Assembly: GCA_900765525.1 (NCBI GenBank)
Contig: CAAFRY010000084.1
Coordinates: 1-5,315, forward strand
DNA from: an uncultured Blautia sp.
GTDB taxonomy: Bacteria > Bacillota > Clostridia > Lachnospirales > Lachnospiraceae
Direction: 5' to 3'
Length of the DNA stretch: 5,315 nucleotides
The translations under genes and the position numbers were made by a program. The notes beneath the pieces are model-generated. The model saw only the letters and a program-made list of their open reading frames with translations. It searched no databases and had not been told where the DNA came from. Within the stretch, counting starts at the first letter, position 1, and each line of letters begins with the position of its first letter. Positions 1 through 5,081 of this stretch are shown here, in pieces.

Positions 1-7
1 GGAAGTT

Positions 8-748
8 TTGAACAAAAGGAATGAGATAAAAAAGGGACTAAGAATAGTTTTCCAGGGGCCGGAGCCCGAGAAAAAAGAAATATTTTTGAAGAAGCTGGGG
101 CTTTTGGAGTATTCCAGGAAAGAATTTTTTAAAGTGCAGGCTGCATATATCAGCAAACCAGTCTGGATACTTTCTGTTTTGGCCTTTGGCTGTGGACTTT
201 TTGGCGGAATATGGTGGATAGGGCAGCAGCGCTCAGAAGAAGTTCTCTGGGGCTTTGCCTCTGTACTGCCGTTTTGGGCCTTGCTGCTGGCTGTGGAATT
301 GATAAAATCCCAAACCTGGAGAATGAGCGAACTGGAGCAGTGCTGCCGTTTTGGAAAAAGGGAGATTTATATGGCCAGGCTGCTGCTTCTGGGTGGTTTT
401 GACAGTGTTTTGTTTCTGCCGGCCTATTTGTTTACTGCAATACACGGGAATTTGGGCTTTTTGAAAAGCTTCTGCCTTTTAGCTGTTCCCTATTTCCTTT
501 CAGGAATCTGTCTGCTGGAAATTGTCAGGCGGGTGAAGGGAGAAAATGCCTTGTGGTACTGTCTGTTTGTTAGTCTGCTTATCAGCTTCAGCTGTCAAAT
601 AATAAAAGGAGAAATTACACTATGGCTGGAAGGAGAGCAGTCTGTCCTAATCTGTTTAGGTCTGTGTTTCCTTCTTATCTTGGGAGCCTTTTATGAGATA
701 CACAAATTTTTCGGAATGGAGGAGGACTATCATGAAGCTTATTCTTGA
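8..748 (+). CDS. Six-helix integral membrane protein of an ABC exporter operon (start uncertain)
   Basis: Seen: a charged N-terminal segment of about 50 residues with a GPEPEKK stretch (residues 18-24), then six hydrophobic segments near residues 52-73, 78-99, 122-144, 149-171, 181-200 and 212-232, and a short acidic tail. No ATPase or catalytic motif is visible. The gene overlaps the ABC ATPase gene by 17 bases, so the two are almost certainly co-translated. Known: small multi-helix proteins of this shape often precede ATPase-permease pairs in Lachnospiraceae. Inference: it is an ABC-2-like membrane subunit or an accessory sensor of the same transporter. Start: TTG at 8 is the first start codon in the window, but GGAAG at 1-5 is too close to serve as its ribosome site. 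The frame is open to the edge and base 1 is the third base, G, of an in-frame codon, so the true start may be an ATG there or further upstream. Confidence 0.75.
   Translation: MNKRNEIKKGLRIVFQGPEPEKKEIFLKKLGLLEYSRKEFFKVQAAYISKPVWILSVLAFGCGLFGGIWWIGQQRSEEVLWGFASVLPFWALLLAVELIKSQTWRMSELEQCCRFGKREIYMARLLLLGGFDSVLFLPAYLFTAIHGNLGFLKSFCLLAVPYFLSGICLLEIVRRVKGENALWYCLFVSLLISFSCQIIKGEITLWLEGEQSVLICLGLCFLLILGAFYEIHKFFGMEEDYHEAYS
718..726 (+). promoter_or_regulatory. Ribosome binding site deciding the ABC ATPase start
   Basis: GGAGGAGGA ends five bases before the ATG at 732. It lies inside the end of the upstream membrane protein gene. An in-frame ATG at 693 has no comparable site and would add 13 residues that do not fit the family's N-terminus, so 732 is preferred. 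Confidence 0.8.
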
Positions 749-1601
749 CAGAGTGACAAAACAGTTTAAAAACAAGATTGCAGTAGACAGAATTTCTCTG
801 GAAATGAAACCGGGTATTTATGGGCTTTTGGGGCCTAACGGTGCAGGAAAAACTACGCTTATGCGTATGATGGCAGGTATCCTGCCTCCGGACAGCGGTA
901 CGGTCAGCCTGGACGGCCTGTGGGCGGAGCGGGAAGAATACAGGGCCAGGCTTGGCTATCTGCCTCAGGATTTCGGCTATTATCCAGGCTTTACGGTTTG
1001 GGATTTCCTTCTGTACCTGTCAGCTCTGAAAGGAATTTCCAGGGAAAGAGCTAAGGTAAAAATACAGGAGTTATTAGAGCTGACCGGGCTGAAAGAATTA
1101 GAAAAGAGGAAAATCAAGACTCTTTCCGGAGGAATGAAGCAGAGACTGGGCATTGCCCAGGCCCTGTTAAACGACCCTGAGCTTTTGATTCTGGACGAGC
1201 CTACTTCAGGACTGGACCCAAAGGAAAGAGTGCGGTTCCGGAATATGATTTCTGAGTTAAAGCAGAACAGGATTATCCTGCTGTCTACCCATATTGTATC
1301 TGATGTAGAATATATAGCAGACACCATTGCCGTTATGCAGAAAGGAAGAATTCTTCATAAAGGTTCCTTACAGGAAATTCTGCCGGCAGCGGAGGGAAAG
1401 ATATGGGAGTGCTGTACTGACCATGAGGAGGCGAAAAGACTTTGCCGGACTTATACGGTAATTCATCTGCGGGAACAGGGAAATCAGGTTTTTTTAAGGT
1501 TGGCAGGGGAGAAAAAACCGATGGAAAAAGCCAGGTCCCTATCTCCTAGCCTGGAGGATTTGTATTTGTATTATTTCGGAGAACAGGAGGAACAAAGATG
1601 A
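732..1601 (+). CDS. ABC transporter ATP-binding protein
   Basis: A 289-residue cytoplasmic ATPase subunit that powers the adjacent membrane subunits. Seen in order: Walker A GPNGAGKT at residues 34-41, Q-loop glutamine 79, signature LSGGM at 131-135, Walker B LLILDEP at 151-157 with catalytic Glu156, D-loop SGLD at 159-162, and switch histidine 187. All key residues are present, so the enzyme should be active. Residues from about 205 to 289 form an additional C-terminal domain ending in a PSLEDLYLYYFG-like segment, as in exporter ATPases of the CcmA/ABC-2 type. The start follows a strong ribosome site and overlaps the preceding gene by 17 bases; the stop overlaps the permease start by four bases (ATGA). 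The substrate is unknown: family members export antibiotics, peptides, lipids or polysaccharides, or give self-protection, and the sequence does not choose between these. Confidence 0.95.
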   Translation: MKLILDRVTKQFKNKIAVDRISLEMKPGIYGLLGPNGAGKTTLMRMMAGILPPDSGTVSLDGLWAEREEYRARLGYLPQDFGYYPGFTVWDFLLYLSALKGISRERAKVKIQELLELTGLKELEKRKIKTLSGGMKQRLGIAQALLNDPELLILDEPTSGLDPKERVRFRNMISELKQNRIILLSTHIVSDVEYIADTIAVMQKGRILHKGSLQEILPAAEGKIWECCTDHEEAKRLCRTYTVIHLREQGNQVFLRLAGEKKPMEKARSLSPSLEDLYLYYFGEQEEQR

Positions 1602-2794
1602 GACAGCTTCTATATCTGACAGGATATGAATATAGGAAAATGCTGAGGCGGAAAAGTCTGTGGCTTAGTTTTTGGGGCTGCTTTCTGATAGTTTTGTTTT
1701 CGGGAAGCGTATTCTTTTTCGGAAGTACCTATGTAGAAGGGGAAAAGGTCTATTCTAAGCAGGAAGGACTCAAGATGGAAGCAGAAGCCTCCAAAGAGCT
1801 GGAGGGCAGAGTTATGGACGCTGCTTTGCTGAGGGAGTACAAAAAGGATTTTGCGGAATATAGCGCTCTGGAGCTGGGAACGACTCTTTTGCCGGAAAAT
1901 TATAAAGAAATGCAGGAGAAATACCTTCCTTCCATTTTGCTGGAGTTCTGGTCTATGAAGGCCTTGGGGGAAGCAGAAAATATAGAGGATGTAAGGGAAA
2001 GCCACCGGGCCTATCTCAGGGAAAGACTGGAGAAAAAAGAACTTTCTCAGGAGGAAATCAACTGGCACATCCAGGAAGAGAAAAAACAAGATACCTATAT
2101 CTGGCAGACCAATTCCGGCTGCGAAAGATTTTTAGCGCTTCAGCAGAGTACCCTGTTTTTCATAGGGATTGTTCTTGTGATTGGAACAGCGCCTTTGTTT
2201 GCTCAAGAAAGAAGCTGCGGTGCAGACGCCTTGCTGCTTACTTCAAAGCTGGGAAAGGAAAAGACAGGCAGAGCAAAACTGCTGGCCGGCTTTTCTTTTT
2301 CCCTGGTTGTTTCCCTGTTTTTCTATCTGTCTCTGCTTTTAGAGCTGTTTTTGCTTTACGGCCAGGGAGATTTGCAGGCAGTGATGCAGACCCTGCCGGA
2401 CCTGGCCCATGTAAGCTATGCTTTCTCTGTAGGGCAAATGCTCCTGCTTATTGTGGGCTGCAGCCTGCTGTCAGAATGTTTGCTTGCAGCAGTGGTGATG
2501 TTCTGCTCTTCTAAAATGACTTCCGCTTTTGGCCCTGTAGCGATAGGTCTGCTGCTGGTGATGCTCAATTTATTAGCCGCAGAACGCTTTCAGGATATGG
2601 GAATTTTCACTATGGTATGGAATGCAATACCGGTAATATTCGGCTCTGTCAGTTCAGTGTTTTCTGATTATCTGCTAAATATAAATGGATTCCTGCTGCC
2701 GGCTTTTATCTATACGCCCCTTATATATCTGCCGTTTTTTGTCATACTATGGGTAGGAGCCAGAAGAAGCTTCGGCAAATATATCCTTCGCTAG
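1598..2794 (+). CDS. ABC-2-type transporter permease
   Basis: A 398-residue membrane subunit, partner of the ATPase just upstream, with which it shares a four-base ATGA overlap. AGGAGG at 1585-1590 sits seven bases before the ATG. Seen: a basic N-terminus, helix 1 at about residues 20-44, a long hydrophilic and largely acidic/helical loop at about 45-178, then hydrophobic segments near 180-202, 228-255, 275-303, 310-327 and 366-388; a weaker one lies near 338-352. After the second helix comes a cytoplasmic-type stretch (residues 203-228, starting QERSCGADALLLTSK) of the kind that joins ABC-2 permeases to their ATPase. Known: one long loop after helix 1 is common in ABC-2 permeases of Gram-positives. 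It faces outside if the N-terminus is cytoplasmic, as its basic charge suggests. The substrate cannot be assigned. This is the last gene of the operon visible here. Confidence 0.88.
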   Translation: MRQLLYLTGYEYRKMLRRKSLWLSFWGCFLIVLFSGSVFFFGSTYVEGEKVYSKQEGLKMEAEASKELEGRVMDAALLREYKKDFAEYSALELGTTLLPENYKEMQEKYLPSILLEFWSMKALGEAENIEDVRESHRAYLRERLEKKELSQEEINWHIQEEKKQDTYIWQTNSGCERFLALQQSTLFFIGIVLVIGTAPLFAQERSCGADALLLTSKLGKEKTGRAKLLAGFSFSLVVSLFFYLSLLLELFLLYGQGDLQAVMQTLPDLAHVSYAFSVGQMLLLIVGCSLLSECLLAAVVMFCSSKMTSAFGPVAIGLLLVMLNLLAAERFQDMGIFTMVWNAIPVIFGSVSSVFSDYLLNINGFLLPAFIYTPLIYLPFFVILWVGARRSFGKYILR

Positions 2795-2813
2795 CCACGG
2801 GCAGAACCCATGG
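2795..2813 (+). other. Short hairpin after the permease gene, weak terminator candidate
   Basis: CCACGGG (2795-2801) can pair with CCCATGG (2807-2813) around a five-base loop, with one C-A mismatch, starting directly after the permease stop codon. No T-run follows, so it is not a canonical intrinsic terminator. It may stabilise the 3' end of the operon mRNA or mean nothing. No better terminator is visible before the next promoter. Confidence 0.25.
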
Positions 2814-2867
2814 AATATGAAATGCCCTGGTTCAGAGAGAGTATGTTTTTCCTAACAGATATTGCCG

Positions 2868-2897
2868 TTGACTAACCCTGCTTCTGGATTCTAAAAT
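2868..2897 (+). promoter_or_regulatory. Sigma-A-type promoter for the FeoA-domain gene
   Basis: TTGACT (2868-2873, five of six to the -35 consensus) is followed after 18 bases by TAAAAT (2892-2897, five of six to the -10 consensus). Transcription would start near 2904, giving a leader of about 33 bases. No clear Fur-like inverted repeat overlaps the promoter. Confidence 0.6.
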
Positions 2898-2923
2898 AAA
2901 AAAAACAGCATTTGGGGAAGCGC

Positions 2924-2930
2924 AGGAGGT
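2924..2930 (+). promoter_or_regulatory. Ribosome binding site of the FeoA-domain gene
   Basis: AGGAGGT is a full-strength Shine-Dalgarno sequence six bases before the ATG at 2937. It fixes that start and suggests efficient translation of this small protein. Confidence 0.8.
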
Positions 2931-2936
2931 GTTTTT

Positions 2937-3149
2937 ATGCAGGCATTGTCACAGACAAAACCCGGTGAAATCTGTACCATTAAATGGATGTTCGGACTGC
3001 CGGAAGTGCTGAAACTGATGGAACGGTATGAAATTCAGGAAGGCAGCCAGATTCAGGTGCTGCAGAATTACAAAGACTGCCTGATTATTAAAGCCAGAGA
3101 ACACAGGCTGGCTATTGGAAAAGAAATTGCGGAACGTATTAAAGTATGA
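2937..3149 (+). CDS. feoA: Small FeoA-domain protein
   Basis: A 70-residue protein that is essentially one FeoA domain (SH3-like small beta barrel). Seen: an N-terminal LSQTKPGEICTI strand (residues 4-15), a short helix LPEVLKLMERY (21-31), the turn IQEGSQIQVLQNY (33-45), and a final block with HRLAIGKEIAERIKV (56-70). This order (a KPGE-like start, then a GSxIxV turn, then an RLAIGKEIAxRI ending) is the usual FeoA pattern. Known: FeoA is a small cytoplasmic partner of the ferrous iron transporter FeoB, and the same domain occurs at the C-terminus of DtxR-type regulators. Here it stands alone with its own promoter and terminator and no feoB in view, so a role in ferrous iron uptake is inferred from family only. 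Its length is normal for a stand-alone FeoA. Confidence 0.82.
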   Translation: MQALSQTKPGEICTIKWMFGLPEVLKLMERYEIQEGSQIQVLQNYKDCLIIKAREHRLAIGKEIAERIKV

Positions 3150-3166
3150 GATTTGCAAGGCGAAGA

Positions 3167-3216
3167 TGCCTGGCCGAAAACAGAGGAAAACCCACTGTTT
3201 AGGCTAGGCATTTTTT
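3167..3216 (+). terminator. Strong intrinsic terminator after the FeoA-domain gene
   Basis: TGCCTGGCC (3167-3175) pairs with GGCTAGGCA (3202-3210) over nine pairs including one G-U. Inside, AAACAG pairs with CTGTTT and a GG-AAAA-CC tip closes the structure. A run of six T follows at 3211-3216. It begins 18 bases after the FeoA-domain stop codon and should isolate that gene from the next set. Confidence 0.88.
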
Positions 3217-3233
3217 CTGTATTGGTTTATAAT
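3205..3233 (+). promoter_or_regulatory. Promoter for the Nif11-like gene set
   Basis: A perfect -10 box TATAAT (3228-3233) is preceded after 17 bases by TAGGCA (3205-3210), which matches the -35 consensus at four of six positions. The -35 box lies in the right arm of the upstream terminator. Transcription would start near 3240, about 42 bases before the ATG at 3282. Confidence 0.55.
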
Positions 3234-3281
3234 AAGAGTAAAATTTTTGTTGCGCTGCCATTTAAGAAAGGAGAACATTTT

Positions 3282-3575
3282 ATGAATACTTTAGAGATGA
3301 TAGATGAGCTTCAGAGAAGAGCATTAGAGGAGCCGGAGCTTCGGAGCCAGCTTTTACTTACCAGAAAAGAGCAAAATCCCCTGGAGGCATTTTGCCGCAA
3401 ATGCAGGGAGCTGGGCTATGAAATATATCCCATGGAGCTGGTAGCTCAGGGAGAGGAATTTTATGCCCAGATGAAGAGAAGCACCAACGGAGGGGGTGAA
3501 AACTCTCCTATGCTGGAGGGCGAGGATGACTTTTATGAAATGTTTTTTGCCAGTATTGAGGAGGCTGCGAAATGA
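3282..3575 (+). CDS. Small protein with a Nif11-like leader region and Gly-Gly-Gly hinge
   Basis: A 97-residue protein. The start at 3282 follows AAAGGAG (3267-3273) with eight bases between; longer in-frame starts upstream would run through the terminator and promoter and are rejected. Seen: a helical N-terminal half (residues 4-25) with EEPELRSQL, followed by PLEAFCRKCRELGYEIYPMEL (33-53). This resembles the Nif11 pattern of a DPELR-like turn and then a helix leading to a G(Y/F)xIxxxEL motif. Then come GGG at 70-72 and a 25-residue tail that is acidic and aromatic (FYEMFF at 84-89) and has no cysteine. Known: Nif11-type leaders precede RiPP core peptides and often end in a double glycine, but Nif11 proteins of unrelated role also exist. 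Two cysteines (38 and 41) lie in the leader-like part. The next gene overlaps by four bases. The family call is by eye and tentative. Confidence 0.5.
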   Translation: MNTLEMIDELQRRALEEPELRSQLLLTRKEQNPLEAFCRKCRELGYEIYPMELVAQGEEFYAQMKRSTNGGGENSPMLEGEDDFYEMFFASIEEAAK

Positions 3576-4051
3576 ACCGAAAAACCAGAAACGAAAAATT
3601 AAGCGCATTATTTGCCGAGGACTACCGGGTTATTGACTTTCTGCCCTTTGCAGTATCGGAAAAAGGAAGCAACTTTTTTGAGGAAGCAGAGGAATATTTT
3701 CTCCAGGATAAGCAGCTGGAGGATTTTTGCAACCGGACTATCGCCATTGTACTGAAGGTTCTCTGTTATTACCCCTTTGAGATATATGTGGAAGAATATC
3801 CTCCTCTGACAGGGAAAAGGACAGGATGGCTGAAGGACAAGCGCTGTGAGCTTATTGTAAAGATTTTAAAACGGGTAATCCTGAAGAAAAAGGGACAGAT
3901 TGATATTCTTCTGGGGCAGGAGGATTCTATTATCTGTATTTCCGGCGGTGTACTGAGTATTGCCGTATACCATGAGAGTGATTCTCTGAGGGCTTTACTG
4001 GATGATATTGTAAAGACAGAAGGGCTGTACTACTGGAAATACAGGGTATGA
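3572..4051 (+). CDS. Conserved-looking protein of unknown function, coupled to the Nif11-like gene
   Basis: A 159-residue soluble protein with no signal peptide or membrane helix. The ATG overlaps the preceding stop codon (ATGA), and GAGGAGG (3558-3564) lies seven bases upstream, so translation is coupled. Seen: DYRVIDFLPF (residues 17-26), an acidic helix with FFEEAEEYFL (35-44), a hydrophobic helix AIVLKVLCYYPFEIYV (58-73), a basic segment around residues 96-107 (KILKRVILKKKG), a glycine-rich strand CISGGVLSIAVY (121-132), and an aromatic end GLYYWKYRV. No catalytic motif is recognisable. The DYRVIDxLP beginning and the GLYYWK-like end recall a small-protein family I believe occurs in Lachnospiraceae, but I cannot name it. 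It may be an immunity, chaperone-like or regulatory partner of the upstream peptide; this is inference from coupling only. Confidence 0.8.
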   Translation: MNRKTRNEKLSALFAEDYRVIDFLPFAVSEKGSNFFEEAEEYFLQDKQLEDFCNRTIAIVLKVLCYYPFEIYVEEYPPLTGKRTGWLKDKRCELIVKILKRVILKKKGQIDILLGQEDSIICISGGVLSIAVYHESDSLRALLDDIVKTEGLYYWKYRV

Positions 4052-4110
4052 GGGGGAACTGAAAGAAAAATAGTAAATAAGGTAATTGGAATTGGCTGAG
4101 AGGGAAAGAA

Positions 4111-4329
4111 ATGTTTTTTAAGAAAAAGCAGCAGAAGCTGTCTTATGACAGGCAGCGGCAGGTTCCGGTAATTCGCTCCAGTATTTGTACAGGGGAGAAG
4201 ACAGCCGGTTTTAAGGATATAAACACGGGAAAATTTGAGGAGGTATCCTGTATTCACTCAGAGAAGGAGCTTCAGGATTTTATGGAGCTTTATGGGATTT
4301 TACCGGAAGAATTAAAAACAGAATACTGA
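4111..4329 (+). CDS. Small conserved-looking protein of unknown function
   Basis: A 72-residue protein with a lysine-rich start (MFFKKKQQK), a central VPVIRSSICTGEKTAGFKD stretch (residues 18-36), then TGKFEEVSCIHSEKELQDFMELYGI (39-63). The start is preceded by a modest site (GAGAGGGAAAG, 4098-4108) and lies 59 bases after the upstream gene, where no clear terminator or promoter is seen. I recall similar short proteins in Lachnospiraceae with an IRCSICNGEQVAGFKD-like core, where two cysteines two residues apart could bind metal. Here the first position is serine and only Cys26 remains, with another cysteine at 47. The function is unknown, and any enzyme name attached to such proteins should be doubted at this length. 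It is probably co-transcribed with the neighbours on both sides. Confidence 0.72.
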   Translation: MFFKKKQQKLSYDRQRQVPVIRSSICTGEKTAGFKDINTGKFEEVSCIHSEKELQDFMELYGILPEELKTEY

Positions 4330-4330
4330 C

Positions 4331-4336
4331 AAGGAG
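4331..4336 (+). promoter_or_regulatory. Ribosome binding site of the YkgJ-type gene
   Basis: AAGGAG lies nine bases before the ATG at 4346 and just after the preceding stop codon. It supports 4346 over the in-frame ATG at 4364. Confidence 0.65.
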
Positions 4337-4345
4337 ATTTTACAT

Positions 4346-5008
4346 ATGTTACGAGATATAGACATGAGCCAGGTATCAGACGGAAGATTGTACAGCTCCA
4401 GAGATATGGTAAAAGCAGGCTGCGATGACTGTAAAGGATGTTCGGCCTGCTGCAGGGGAATGGGCAGCTCTATTGTTCTGGACCCCTATGATATTTATAT
4501 GCTGACAGCCGGACTGGAACAGAGCTTTGAGCAATTGCTAGGATATGCCATAGAGCTGAATCTGGTGGACGGAATCATCCTTCCTAATCTGAAAATGCAG
4601 GGAGAAAAGGAAGCCTGTCCTTTCTTAAATGAGGAAGAACGGTGCAGCATTCACCGTTTCCGGCCGGGCTTTTGTCGGATGTTTCCTCTGGGGAGGATTT
4701 ACGGGGAAGGGGGATTCTCCTATTTCCTTCAAGTCCACGAATGTAAGAAACAGCCTAAGACAAAAGTAAAAATCAATAAATGGCTGGGAATTCCCAACCT
4801 GAAAGTTTACGAAGCATATATCAATCAATGGCACACCTTCCTGAAGGGCGTGGAAAAAATTTTAAAAAGCTTTCAGGAGCAGGCGTCAGTGAAAAACAGC
4901 ACCATGTATCTTCTGAAGACTTTCTTTTTGGAACCTTACCAGAGAGACAGGGACTTTTATCCCCAATTTGAAGAGAGAATGAAAAAGGCAGAAGTGTACT
5001 TTTTCTGA
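4346..5008 (+). CDS. YkgJ family cysteine cluster protein (putative metal-binding)
   Basis: A 220-residue cytoplasmic protein. Seen: a dense cysteine cluster C26-x2-C29-x2-C32-x2-C35-C36, which contains the CxxCxxCC signature of the YkgJ / putative zinc- or iron-chelating family, followed by DPYDIYML (residues 46-53). Three further conserved-style blocks follow: ACPFL (Cys91), RCSIHRFRPGFCRMFPLG (Cys100 and Cys110, residues 99-116) and HEC (Cys133). The C-terminal third is helical and lacks cysteines. Known: this pattern is typical of YkgJ proteins, whose metal and role are not settled; some are associated with protein modification or flagellar genes. It follows the 72-residue gene after 16 bases, so it likely shares its transcript. 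A strong terminator follows. The family call is secure; the bound metal and reaction are not known. Confidence 0.88.
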   Translation: MLRDIDMSQVSDGRLYSSRDMVKAGCDDCKGCSACCRGMGSSIVLDPYDIYMLTAGLEQSFEQLLGYAIELNLVDGIILPNLKMQGEKEACPFLNEEERCSIHRFRPGFCRMFPLGRIYGEGGFSYFLQVHECKKQPKTKVKINKWLGIPNLKVYEAYINQWHTFLKGVEKILKSFQEQASVKNSTMYLLKTFFLEPYQRDRDFYPQFEERMKKAEVYFF

Positions 5009-5013
5009 AAAGG

Positions 5014-5073
5014 AAAAAGGAACAGCCCGGCGAAACGGAGAAACGCTTCGTGGGACTGTTCCTTCTTTCTTTT
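5014..5073. terminator. Bidirectional terminator between converging genes
   Basis: AAGGAACAG (5017-5025) pairs with CTGTTCCTT (5056-5064). The stem continues as CCC against GGG past a bulged A, and an inner CGAA/TTCG stem caps it. A pyrimidine-rich T tract (5063-5073) follows on the plus strand, and the A-rich run at 5008-5018 gives a T tract on the minus strand. It ends the YkgJ-type transcript and can also end the opposing lgt transcript. Confidence 0.88.
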
Positions 5074-5081
5074 AAACGCTA

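Noticed and set aside
693..731. Longer start for the ABC ATPase at ATG 693
   Set aside because: It has no ribosome site of the same quality, and the added residues precede the normal ABC N-terminus (MKLILDRVTKQF), which follows GGAGGAGGA.
980..1327. Minus-strand open frame inside the ABC ATPase gene
   Set aside because: It lies opposite the conserved ATPase motifs and its translation has no recognisable features.
1610..2089. Long open frame on the minus strand inside the permease gene
   Set aside because: Its product is a low-complexity, Phe/Leu/Gln-rich shadow with no motif, fully inside a well-supported gene on the other strand.
2901..2936. AAAAACA pairing with TGTTTTT around the FeoA-domain ribosome site, as a possible RNA switch
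   Set aside because: The stem is seven mostly A-T pairs with a 22-base loop, and part of the left arm lies before the expected transcript start, so it is unlikely to form stably.
3153..3281. Longer start (TTG) for the Nif11-like protein
   Set aside because: It would code through the terminator hairpin and the TATAAT promoter; the ATG at 3282 has its own ribosome site.
4052..4110. Possible separate promoter before the 72-residue gene
   Set aside because: The gap is A-rich, but no -35/-10 pair with proper spacing was found, and there is no terminator ahead of it.
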